Positions 44,867-52,405 of a stretch of 64,000 bases of DNA are shown piece by piece. Source of the stretch: Rubrivivax sp. (GTDB lineage Bacteria > Pseudomonadota > Gammaproteobacteria > Burkholderiales > Burkholderiaceae_C). Below the pieces are notes generated by a model. It saw nothing but the letters and a program-made list of their open reading frames with translations, did not search any database and had not been told where the DNA came from. The stretch's first letter is position 1. Every line of letters starts with the position of its first letter. The translations under genes were made by a program, and so were the position numbers. Location: positions 1 through 64,000 of the forward strand of contig JALHPF010000017.1 of NCBI GenBank assembly GCA_022842595.1, written 5' to 3'.

Positions 44867-46270
44867 TCAGAGCCCGCGGGCCACCGGGGCGCTGCACAGG
44901 CCTTGCTGTTCAAGTTCGGCCGCCACACGCAGCGCGAGGTCTTCGCGCCAGGGCGCGGCGATCAGCTGCACACCGATCGGCATGTGCGGTGCGCTGCTGC
45001 TCAGCCCCCACAGCGGCACCGTCACCACGGGCAGGCCGATGCAGCTGATGGGCTGGGTGAGCAGGCCCATGCTGGCGCGCGCGGGCAGGCGCTTGCCAGC
45101 CACTTCGATCCAGTCGCTGCCGATGGCCGGCGCGACGCAGGGGGTGGCGGGGGCGATGAGCACGTCCACCGTCTCGAAGCTGCGCGCCACACGCCGTGCG
45201 AACCAATGGCGCACTCGCTGCGCGCGCATCACCCAGGCGGCGGGCACCAGGGCATTGGCCAGGAAACGGTCGCGCGTCATCGGATCGAAGTCCTGCGGAC
45301 GCGTTTTCAGGTCGTCCAGGTGCAAGGCGCCGCCTTCGCCGCAGGTGATGAGGAAGGCCGCGGCGCGCGCGCGTTCGACTTCCGGCCATTCGATCAGGCG
45401 CATGGTGCCCAGCGCCTGGGCCACGGCATCCACCGCCGCGGTGGCTTCGAGCAAGGCCATGCTGCGGAACCAGCCGCCGAGCACGCCCACGCGGATGCCG
45501 GCCGCTCCACGCTCCAGCCCGGCCAGCGTGGGTTCGATGCCGCGCTGAGCGCATGAGGGATCGTCGATGTCGGGGCCCTGCAGGGTGTCGTAGCAGACGG
45601 CGAGGTCGGCCACGCTGCGCGCAAACGGGCCCAGGTGGTCCAGGCTGGCCACGAAGGGGTAGCTGCCGGTGCGCGGCAGGCGGCCGAAGGTGGGCTTCAT
45701 GCCGAAGGTGCCACACAGCGAGGCCGGCACGCGGATGCTGCCGTTGGTGTCGGAGCCCAGTGTCAGCGGCACCTGCCCGGCGGCCACTGCCGCGGCCGAG
45801 CCACCCGAAGAACCACCGCTGACGCGCGCCAGGTCGTGCGGGTTGTGCACCGGGCCGTAATGCGTGTTCTCTGTGGTGAAACCGTAGGCGTATTCGTCCA
45901 TGTTCAGCGCGCCCACCAGCACCGCGCCTTCGGCTTCCAGCCGGCGCACCAGAACCGCATCACGCCGCGCCAGCGGGCCGTCGCGTTCGATCTTGCTGCC
46001 CGCCAGCGTGGGCAGGCCGGCCACGTCGAACAGGTTCTTCACCGCAAACGGCACACCCGCCAGCTTCATGCGGGCTCGGCGCGGGCTGGCGTCGACCGCA
46101 TCGGCACGCTTGAGCGCCCGTTCGATCAGCACGCTGGTGAAGGCGTTGACGCGGCCATCGGTGGCGGTGATGCGGTCCAGGCTGGCCTGCACGGCTGCAC
46201 GCGCGCTGGTGCTGCCGCTGCGCACGGCCTGCGCGGTGGCGGTGGCGGTGGGTGTGGCAGCGGCACTCAT
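44867..46270 (-). CDS. atzE: AtzE-type amidase, 1-carboxybiuret hydrolase catalytic subunit
   Basis: 467-aa amidase-signature enzyme. The triad is Lys78 (GVPFAVKNLFDVAG), cis-Ser154 (VSGGSSGGSA) and nucleophile Ser178 (SDTNGSIRVPASLCG), a few residues from the numbering of characterised AtzE. The length matches AtzE and lacks the AtzF C-terminal domain. AtzE works as a complex with AtzG, whose gene overlaps the start here (46267-46270). Expected reaction: 1-carboxybiuret to 1,3-dicarboxyurea, which decays to allophanate. The homologous HpxY of purine-derived oxalurate catabolism is the alternative; the presence of atzF and biuH in the operon and the absence of hpxW favour the biuret route. 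Confidence 0.87.
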   Translation of the reverse strand: MSAAATPTATATAQAVRSGSTSARAAVQASLDRITATDGRVNAFTSVLIERALKRADAVDASPRRARMKLAGVPFAVKNLFDVAGLPTLAGSKIERDGPLARRDAVLVRRLEAEGAVLVGALNMDEYAYGFTTENTHYGPVHNPHDLARVSGGSSGGSAAAVAAGQVPLTLGSDTNGSIRVPASLCGTFGMKPTFGRLPRTGSYPFVASLDHLGPFARSVADLAVCYDTLQGPDIDDPSCAQRGIEPTLAGLERGAAGIRVGVLGGWFRSMALLEATAAVDAVAQALGTMRLIEWPEVERARAAAFLITCGEGGALHLDDLKTRPQDFDPMTRDRFLANALVPAAWVMRAQRVRHWFARRVARSFETVDVLIAPATPCVAPAIGSDWIEVAGKRLPARASMGLLTQPISCIGLPVVTVPLWGLSSSAPHMPIGVQLIAAPWREDLALRVAAELEQQGLCSAPVARGL

Positions 46271-46464
46271 TCGCCGACCTCGGGAGCCACCGGGGTGAAG
46301 ACGTTGCCGCTTTCGTCGGCCGCCGTCAGCGCCAGGCCGTTGACCTGTTCGGCCATCTGCGCAGCCAGCTCGAAGTACACGAGCACGCCCTGCCGGTACT
46401 GCGCGGGAATGTGCAGGCCCAGCGTGGCAGCGGCGGCGTCGACGTAGGCTTCGTGCGTGCTCAT
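46267..46464 (-). CDS. atzG: AtzG-type small subunit (DUF4089)
   Basis: 65-aa partner of the amidase. It starts MSTHEAYVDAAAATLGLHIPAQY and has GVLVYFELAAQMAEQVNGLAL, two helices with the spacing of DUF4089 proteins (AtzG/HpxX), which resemble the GatC chain that stabilises amidotransferase amidases. The ATG at 46464 is in the expected place and the stop overlaps the atzE start (4 bp). The gap to the upstream binding-protein gene is 52 bp. Easily missed because of its size. Confidence 0.88.
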   Translation of the reverse strand: MSTHEAYVDAAAATLGLHIPAQYRQGVLVYFELAAQMAEQVNGLALTAADESGNVFTPVAPEVGE

Positions 46465-46516
46465 GGTGGTGTGGCTTTCAGGGTGGCTGATGAAGGCGTG
46501 GCCGGGCAGCGCTGGC

Positions 46517-48121
46517 TCAGGCCTTGAACAACTGCCGGTAGTCGGGCTGCAGGTGGAACCAGTACTGGTAGCCCATCACGTCCTTCTGCATCGCCACGTC
46601 CATGGTGGGCTGGAACAGCGGCACACGCGGCACTTCGTCGTAGGCGATCTGGATCATTTCGCGCACCGAGCTGTCGTAGATGAGCTTGCTTTCAGCGAAA
46701 CGCGCGTTGGTGATGACGCGGTCGAGCTTGGCGTTCTGGTAGCTCATGGTGTTGAACACCGCGTTCTGGCCGTGGTAGCACCAGAAGAAGAAGTACTCGG
46801 GGAAGTCGAGCCAGCCGCCGAAACGGTTGACGATGAGCGGCATGTCCTTCTTCAGCAGGGCCGAACGCCAGGTGGCGCCGGGGATCTTGTTGATCTGCGT
46901 CTTGATGCCGATGGCGCCCAGCGCCTCCTGGATCAGCACGGCCATCGGCTCGTTGATGGTGGCGCCGCCCAGGTCGAAGCTGAGCGTGGTCTCGAAGCCG
47001 CTGGCCAGGCCGGCTTCGGCCATCAGCGCCTTGGCCTTGGCGAGATCGGTGTTGTAGGGCGTGGGCTGGGGCCAGGCCACCGTCTTCACCGGGCTGGTGC
47101 CGCCGTACAGCTTGGCCGCGCGGCCGTACATGGCGTTGTTGAACATCGTTTCGTAGGGCAGCGCGTACGCCACGGCCTGCCGCACCTTCGGGTTGTTGAA
47201 GGGCGGCTTGGTCGTGTTCATGCCCAGGTAGACCATCGAGTTCTCGATGGGCGTGGACGTCACCTTGACGGCTGCGCCTTCCTTGCTCAGCTCGCTGAAG
47301 TCCTTCGGCGGCAGGTCGAAGGTGATGTCGATGTCGCCCTTCAGCAGCAGGCTGCGGCGGTTGCCGGCGTTGGGCACGTCACGCTGGATCACGCGGCGCA
47401 GCTTAGGCAGCGGGCCGCTCTTCCATTCATCGTTGCGGACATAGATGATTTCCTGGCCGGGGCGAAACGCCTCGACCTTGAACGCGCCGCCACCGGCGGT
47501 GTTGTTGCGCGTGAAGGCCAGGCCCCAGGGGTCCTGCGGCGTGGCGTTCTTCTTCACCAGTTCGCTGTTGTAGATGCCTGGCACGGGCACGGCCAGATCG
47601 TTCATCGTGAGCTTGTCCTTGCGCAGGAACTTCACGCGGAAGGTGTGGTCGTCGACGACCTCGAACTGGTCGGGCTTTTCCAGCGAACCGGCAGCCATCT
47701 GGAAGGTGGGAAAGCCGCCCACCGTGACGGCGCGGTCGAAGCTCCACTTCACGTCTTTCGCGGTCACGGGCGTGCCGTCGTGGAACTTGGCGTTCTTGCG
47801 CAGCTTGAAGGTGACGCCGCTGCCATCGGTAGCCATCTGCCAGCTCTCGGCGAGTTCGGGCTCGAGCTTGTTGCGGTCGTAGACCACGCGGCCGTCGGGC
47901 AGGGTCTTCTTGCCGTAGGTCATGAGCCGGTCGTAGACGAGCCAGCTGACGCCATAGCTGGGCCGGTTGGCGCCCACGGTGTGAATGTCCAGCGAATTCG
48001 GGCCGAACTCGTTGGCCACCACCAGCACGTCTTTCGGGCGCGCCTGCGCGGCAGCCGACAGCGGCAGACCGGCCAGTGCAGCGCCGGCGGTACCCGACAG
48101 GATGAAGTCGCGACGGTCCAT
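46517..48121 (-). CDS. Peptide-type ABC transporter binding protein (SBP family 5)
   Basis: 534-aa periplasmic binding protein of the DppA/OppA class. The signal is MDRRDFILSGTAGAALAGLPLSAAAQ, with a twin-arginine-like start. Family motifs: ESWQMATDGSGVTFKLRKN, AKFHDGTPVTAKDVKWSFDR, KVRQAVAYALPYE. It lies between atzF and atzG, while the only matching permease/ATPase set (dppBCDF-like) is 10 kb downstream in the same run, so this is probably its binding protein. Ligand unknown; the context suggests a urea oligomer or a small amide rather than peptides. Confidence 0.92.
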   Translation of the reverse strand: MDRRDFILSGTAGAALAGLPLSAAAQARPKDVLVVANEFGPNSLDIHTVGANRPSYGVSWLVYDRLMTYGKKTLPDGRVVYDRNKLEPELAESWQMATDGSGVTFKLRKNAKFHDGTPVTAKDVKWSFDRAVTVGGFPTFQMAAGSLEKPDQFEVVDDHTFRVKFLRKDKLTMNDLAVPVPGIYNSELVKKNATPQDPWGLAFTRNNTAGGGAFKVEAFRPGQEIIYVRNDEWKSGPLPKLRRVIQRDVPNAGNRRSLLLKGDIDITFDLPPKDFSELSKEGAAVKVTSTPIENSMVYLGMNTTKPPFNNPKVRQAVAYALPYETMFNNAMYGRAAKLYGGTSPVKTVAWPQPTPYNTDLAKAKALMAEAGLASGFETTLSFDLGGATINEPMAVLIQEALGAIGIKTQINKIPGATWRSALLKKDMPLIVNRFGGWLDFPEYFFFWCYHGQNAVFNTMSYQNAKLDRVITNARFAESKLIYDSSVREMIQIAYDEVPRVPLFQPTMDVAMQKDVMGYQYWFHLQPDYRQLFKA

Positions 48122-48142
48122 GAATCGATGTCCTTGAAGGTT

Positions 48143-49924
48143 CTACAGAGACTGCAGGTAGGCACGCCAGCCACCGCCGGCCGTGATGTCGGTGGCACCG
48201 GCCAGCGCCGCCGGTTCGCACAGGAAACCGTGGGCAACTTCACCACTGGCCAAGGTGATGGACCCCAGCGACAGTGGCTGAGGCACCAGCGCAAGAAACG
48301 AGCCCACGGCCGCCAGCGGCATGTCCCACACCTCGACGTCGATGGCGGCGCCGCCGTCGTTGACGCGCAGCAGGCCTGGCTTGGGCGGCACGGTGCCAGG
48401 CAGGGCGTACAGGCGGTAGTGCGCTGCGGTGCGCGTGGCCTGGCGCAGGCGTGCACCACGTTCGGTCAGCTGGCCGTTGAGCGGCAGCCCGGACAGGTGC
48501 GCACCGACCACGACCAGCGGCAAGGTCGGCGTGGTAGCCGGTGAAGCGGCGCGCGGCGCGGCAGTGGCCTCTTCGGCCAGCCAGGCGCTGCCCAGGCGGG
48601 CCAGCGCAGCGTCCATGCCACCGGGCGCAATGAAGGTGACGCCCGCTGTCGGTGCACGCGCGGCGCTGGCCGGCACGGGCACAGCCAGCGCGCACCAGCC
48701 CAGCAGGTTGACGAAGTTGGTGAAGGTGCCCAGACGCGCGTTCGCGGCCACGGGGCTGGCGGCCAGCTCGGCCAGGCTGGGGTGGTTCGGCGCGGTGGGC
48801 ACCAGCAGCAGGTCCAGCTGCTGCCACAGCGCCTGCGCGGGGCTGGCCAGGGCCTTCAGGCGGTATTGGGCTTCGAAGGCGTCGGTGGCGGTGAAGGGCA
48901 AGGCGGACTCGATGACACCGCGCACCACGGGGTCGATGGCGCCCGGGTCACGGGCCAGCAGTTCGCGCACCACGGCGTGGCGCTCGGCGACCCAGGGGCC
49001 TTCGTACAGCAGGCGGGCGATGTCGAAGAGGGGTGCGAAGTCGACCGGTAGCAGGCGGTGGCCGCCGGCCTGCAGCTGCTGGCAGGCGGTGTCGAAGGCC
49101 AGGGCGCTGGCGTCGTCGAGCGCGGGCATGACCGCCGGGATGCCCACGCGCAGGGTGTCGGGTAACGCGGCCGGGCCGGGGGCGAAGTGGCTGTAGTCGT
49201 CGGCGGCGTCCGGGCCTTCGATGACGGCCAGAACGGCGGCCGCGTCGTCGGCGCGGTGGGCGAACACCGATACGCAGTCCAGCGTGCGGCAGGCCGGCAG
49301 CACGCCGGCAGAACTGGTGCGGCCCGGCGTGGGCTTCAGGCCGACGAGGCCATTGAAGGCGGCGGGGATGCGGCCTGAGCCAGCCGTGTCGGTGCCCAAG
49401 GCGAAGGGCACGTCACCGCGCGCCACGGCCACGGCCGAACCCGAGCTGCTGCCGCCGCTGACGTGGCCCGGGCGCAGCACGCTCTCTGGCGCGCCGAATG
49501 GCGAGCGGGTGCCGACCAAACCCGTGGCGAACTGGTCGAGGTTGGTCTTGGCCAACCACACTGCACCGGCGTCGAGCAGGCGCTGCACCGCCGTGGCGTG
49601 ACGCAACGCCTTCTGCGTGCGGGCCGGGCAGGCAGCGGTGGTGGGAACGCCGGCGATGTCGATGTTGTCCTTGACGACGAAAGGAACGCCGAGCAACGGC
49701 AGCGCGGCCTGGCGCTCGGCCGCACCAGGAAACCCGGTGGCAAGGGCAGCCAGCGCCTGCAGTTGCGACTGAAGTTCTTCGGCACTGGCGACATGAAGGT
49801 AGATGGGCAGACCGATGGCCGCGAGGCGCTCACGCTGAGCCCGCAGGACCGTGCTCGCAGCCTCCGTCAGGCCGTCCTGGAAGACGGCTTGCCAATCGGC
49901 AATGGTGCGGGGGGTGGCCGGCAT
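48143..49924 (-). CDS. atzF: Allophanate hydrolase AtzF
   Basis: 593-aa amidase-signature enzyme splitting allophanate into ammonia and carbon dioxide. Lys85 (GVPFVVKDNIDIAG), cis-Ser159 (SGGSSSGSA) and Ser183 (GTDTAGSGRIPAAF) form the triad, each six residues lower than the characterised AtzF. After the amidase domain (to about 440), a C-terminal domain (about 465-593: LPLVVVGAHLSGLPLNGQL, AHYRLYALPG, YLQSL) is complete, as in AtzF/DUR1-type enzymes. The start at 49924 (MPATPRTIADWQAVF) lies just downstream of a sigma-54 promoter and a GntR-type operator. It is the first gene of the 17-gene run. Confidence 0.95.
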   Translation of the reverse strand: MPATPRTIADWQAVFQDGLTEAASTVLRAQRERLAAIGLPIYLHVASAEELQSQLQALAALATGFPGAAERQAALPLLGVPFVVKDNIDIAGVPTTAACPARTQKALRHATAVQRLLDAGAVWLAKTNLDQFATGLVGTRSPFGAPESVLRPGHVSGGSSSGSAVAVARGDVPFALGTDTAGSGRIPAAFNGLVGLKPTPGRTSSAGVLPACRTLDCVSVFAHRADDAAAVLAVIEGPDAADDYSHFAPGPAALPDTLRVGIPAVMPALDDASALAFDTACQQLQAGGHRLLPVDFAPLFDIARLLYEGPWVAERHAVVRELLARDPGAIDPVVRGVIESALPFTATDAFEAQYRLKALASPAQALWQQLDLLLVPTAPNHPSLAELAASPVAANARLGTFTNFVNLLGWCALAVPVPASAARAPTAGVTFIAPGGMDAALARLGSAWLAEEATAAPRAASPATTPTLPLVVVGAHLSGLPLNGQLTERGARLRQATRTAAHYRLYALPGTVPPKPGLLRVNDGGAAIDVEVWDMPLAAVGSFLALVPQPLSLGSITLASGEVAHGFLCEPAALAGATDITAGGGWRAYLQSL

Positions 49925-49945
49925 GTTCTGCTTTGGTGCACGTGT

Positions 49946-49955
49946 TGGTATACCA
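49946..49955. promoter_or_regulatory. GntR-type operator at the start of the atzF operon
   Basis: tggtatacca, a perfect 10-bp palindrome. The TGGT-N2-ACCA form is that bound by FadR-subfamily GntR regulators. It covers the predicted transcription start of the minus-strand operon (about 31 to 22 bp upstream of the atzF ATG), where a bound repressor would block initiation. The cognate regulator is probably the gntR gene closing the operon at 32.2 kb. Confidence 0.65.
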
Positions 49956-49965
49956 GTTGGCATGC

Positions 49966-49981
49966 AGCAGATTGCGTGCCA
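49966..49981 (-). promoter_or_regulatory. Sigma-54 promoter of the atzF operon
   Basis: Read on the minus strand: tggcacgcaatctgct. The consensus is TGGCACR-N4-TTGCW; the only mismatch is C for T at the first base of the -12 box, and GG and GC are exactly 10 bases apart. The start of transcription would fall near 49955. Sigma-54 with NtrC is the usual nitrogen-limitation control in these bacteria. No convincing NtrC site was found in the 300 bp upstream. Confidence 0.65.
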
Positions 49982-50052
49982 GCGGACAACAAGGCTGCGA
50001 CGCGCCTTTTCCCTGACGCTGAATGTTCGATCTGGATGGCCTTGCGCTGCTC

Positions 50053-50087
50053 CCTGCCGGTTGCTGCCTGCCGGTTGCTGCCTGCCG
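50053..50087. repeat. Short tandem repeat, 14-bp unit
   Basis: cctgccggttgctg occurs twice in tandem, plus a further 7 bases. It sits in the 347-bp non-coding stretch 49925-50271 between atzF and ureD, about 75 bp upstream of the sigma-54 promoter. It could be an activator-binding array or just slippage. The rest of the stretch shows no gene remnant that I recognise. Confidence 0.5.
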
Positions 50088-50271
50088 ATCATGGCTGGCG
50101 ACTCATGCCCGGCATGCCGCGCCCCCCACCACCGAGGCATCAGCCTGGGATCGGCCCTGCGCCAGGGGCGATCCCGGGGTCGGGTTGGTCAATGGCTGCC
50201 AGCTGTCATTCGCGACCCAAGGGCCGAAGGTCAAGCGCCAACAGCACAACGCACAGCCTGACCCCTGGTCG

Positions 50272-51111
50272 TCACGTACGCCAGATGCGCGGCGGCTCGG
50301 CGCGCAGCTGCCAGGCCTCGGCGCGCCAGGCGGCGCGTACGGCGGCCAGCAATGCCATGGCCGGCTCGACGCGTGCGGCCAGCACACGCACGACGATGAC
50401 GCCAGCTTGCGGCGCAGTGGCGCCCGCCATGGCGGCCAGCGGGCTCTTGGCGATGGCGTTGCGGGCAGCGTCCAGCAGGGCGTCACGACGCGCGCCAGGC
50501 AGCGGGCTGCCCGTCAGGAAACACAGCGTGCCCAGCACCGGCTGCCCGGCCAGCCCCAGCGGGCTGCGCAGCAGGATCGTGTCGTCGGCGCGGATCAGGC
50601 CGCGTTCCAACCACTGCCCCGGCACTTCCAGGTGCTGCAGGAAGCTGCCGCTGTCGAAGGCCTCGTTCGACGCTGGCAGGCCCAGCGCCAGCACGTCCCA
50701 GGCCATGGCCTCGGCACCCGGCTGCAGGTTCAGCGTCAGCTGGTTTTCGGCAATGCAGCCGCGGTGGGCGATGGCTTCCAGTGGCAGCCATTCCACCCGC
50801 GCGCCCGCCACCAGGTGCAGCCGCACCTGCTGCCGCGCGACAGCGCCGTCGCTGCGGTAGAAGCGCGTGGCGCCGGGGGTGGTGAGCACGGCATGGGTGC
50901 CTTCGGCCAGCTGCGCGTCCACCCGCAGTTCGTCGCCAGCCACCACGCCGCCGGGCGGGTGCACCAGCACATGGTGGCAAATGCCAGGGCCTTCGGGGTA
51001 CAGGCGTTTCAGCACGCGCAAAGGGCCGTGGTGACGGTCCAGCGCCACGGTGCGTTCGCCATCGCGGCGGTAGTCCAATTGCAGGTGGCCGCGCCAGGAA
51101 CTCGATGTCAT
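50272..51111 (-). CDS. ureD: Urease accessory protein UreD (orphan)
   Basis: 279-aa chaperone for nickel insertion into urease. RRDGERTVALDRHHGPLRVLKRLYPEG and HPPGGVVAGDELRVD near the N-terminus, then LTTPGATRFYRS and VEWLPLEAIAHRG, are diagnostic of UreD. The start at 51111 (MTSSSWRGHLQLDYR) is where similarity starts. ureD normally heads ureDABCEFG, but the next gene downstream on this strand is atzF, and no urease structural gene lies in the window. It may be a relocated or second copy, or the urease operon was split by rearrangement. The downstream gap carries no ureA remnant. Confidence 0.92.
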   Translation of the reverse strand: MTSSSWRGHLQLDYRRDGERTVALDRHHGPLRVLKRLYPEGPGICHHVLVHPPGGVVAGDELRVDAQLAEGTHAVLTTPGATRFYRSDGAVARQQVRLHLVAGARVEWLPLEAIAHRGCIAENQLTLNLQPGAEAMAWDVLALGLPASNEAFDSGSFLQHLEVPGQWLERGLIRADDTILLRSPLGLAGQPVLGTLCFLTGSPLPGARRDALLDAARNAIAKSPLAAMAGATAPQAGVIVVRVLAARVEPAMALLAAVRAAWRAEAWQLRAEPPRIWRT

Positions 51112-51148
51112 CCGGGCATTGTCGACGGCATGCGGCAGCGGTTGGCCT

Positions 51149-51625
51149 TCAGCCGCCGCGCCAGAATTCCAGGTGCACCGCCGCGATCTCATCGGCCACT
51201 TCCGCCACCGGCCCCTGCACCATCAGCGGCTTCTGGCCGCTCGCGAAAACTTCGCGACACGGCAGGTTGAGCGTCGGGTTCTCGGGGTGCCTGCCGGTGA
51301 TCTGCAGCAGCGCAGCTTCGCTCAAGCCGTAGACGAGCGAGCCGATGTGCGCCCAATACTGCGTGCCGGCACACATCGCACAGGGCTCGACCGTGCTCAC
51401 GAGCGTGCAGCCCCACAGGGTGGCCGCGTCGAACCGCGCCGCAGCCTCGCGCGCCAGCACCGCCTCGGCATGGTTCACCTGGTCGACATTGCCTTGAGTC
51501 ATCAACACCGTCTCGCCATCGGCTGCCACCAGCAGCGCGGCGAAGGGGTGATGGCCGGCGTTGACGGCGGCCTGCGCCAGCGCATTGGCATGGCGCAGGT
51601 GGCGCAGGGCCTGCTGCGGTGTCAC
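51149..51625 (-). CDS. Zinc-dependent nucleoside/base deaminase (CDA fold)
   Basis: 158-aa deaminase. Zinc ligands and catalytic Glu: His52-Ala-Glu54 (VNHAEAVLA) and Cys82/Cys85 (EPCAMCAGTQYW). Preceded by HHPFAALLVAADG, as in guanine/cytosine deaminase relatives. The C-terminal part (GRHPENPTLNLPCREVF) is not of the tRNA-deaminase TadA type. The substrate is unclear; guanine or another N-rich ring is plausible with the transporter genes 9 bp upstream. Ammonia release suits the nitrogen theme. Confidence 0.85.
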   Translation of the reverse strand: MTPQQALRHLRHANALAQAAVNAGHHPFAALLVAADGETVLMTQGNVDQVNHAEAVLAREAAARFDAATLWGCTLVSTVEPCAMCAGTQYWAHIGSLVYGLSEAALLQITGRHPENPTLNLPCREVFASGQKPLMVQGPVAEVADEIAAVHLEFWRGG

Positions 51626-51634
51626 GGCAGCCGC

Positions 51635-52405
51635 CTATTCGCCCTGGGTGCCGCGGTGCGCCCAGCCCGTGGTGCGCTTCTCGATCCAGCTGAACAGCTC
51701 GTACATCGCCATCGCCATGGCGCCGATGGTCACGAGCCCGGCAAAGGCCAGGGGCATGCGCTGCTGGCTGCCGGCGGTCTGCATCAGGTAGCCGATGCCG
51801 CTGTCGCCGGCCGTCATCTCGGCCAGCACGGTGCCGACGAAGGCCAGCGTGATGGCGATCTTCAGGCTGCCGTAGAAATACGGCATCGACCGCGGCAGGC
51901 CCACCTTGACCAGGACGTCCCAGCGCTTGGCGCCCAGCACGCGCAGCACGTCTTCCAGCTCGGGTTCCAGCGTGGCCAGGCCGGTGGCAATGTTCACGGT
52001 GATGGGGAAGAAGCTGATGAGGAAGGCCGTCAGGATGCCCGGCCCCAGGCCGATGCCGAACCACACCACGAGGATGGGCACCACCGCGGCCTTGGGCACG
52101 GCGTTGAAGGCCACCATCAGCGGGTAGATGGCGGTATAGGCCAGCCGGCTGCTGCCGATCAGGAAGCCCAGCAGCACACCCACGACGATGGCAATCGCAA
52201 AGCCCACCATCGTGACCCAGAAGGTCTTCCACGCGGCCTCGAGCAGCGGCCCGCCGAATTCGACGAACTGCGCGGCAATCTGCGTGGGGCTGGGGAAGAT
52301 GAAGTCGGGGATGGAAAACACCATCACGATCAGCTGCCACAGCAGCAGCACGGCGGCCAGCAGCACCAGCGGCGACCACCTCTCCATGGTGCGGGTGATC
52401 TTCAT
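51635..52405 (-). CDS. ABC transporter permease, SsuC/TauC (nitrate-sulfonate-pyrimidine) type
   Basis: 256-aa permease with six membrane segments. FPSPTQIAAQFVEFGGPLLEAAWKTFWVT, WFGIGLGPGILTAFLISFFPI and EDVLRVLGAKRWDVLVKVGLPRS (EAA loop) are typical of the BPD_transp_1 sulfonate/thiamine-precursor class. Overlaps the ATPase gene by 4 bp. The probable binding protein is at 54.9 kb. Confidence 0.92.
   Translation of the reverse strand: MKITRTMERWSPLVLLAAVLLLWQLIVMVFSIPDFIFPSPTQIAAQFVEFGGPLLEAAWKTFWVTMVGFAIAIVVGVLLGFLIGSSRLAYTAIYPLMVAFNAVPKAAVVPILVVWFGIGLGPGILTAFLISFFPITVNIATGLATLEPELEDVLRVLGAKRWDVLVKVGLPRSMPYFYGSLKIAITLAFVGTVLAEMTAGDSGIGYLMQTAGSQQRMPLAFAGLVTIGAMAMAMYELFSWIEKRTTGWAHRGTQGE

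Noticed and set aside
44452..46464. Assignment of the atzG-atzE-DUF3225 trio to oxalurate catabolism (hpxX-hpxY-hpxZ)
   Set aside because: Possible, since the families are the same, but hpxW is absent and atzF and biuH share the operon, so the carboxybiuret role is preferred; kept as an alternative in the gene entries.
49925..50271. Remnant of ureA between ureD and atzF
   Set aside because: None of the frames shows the UreA pattern; the stretch reads as regulatory DNA.
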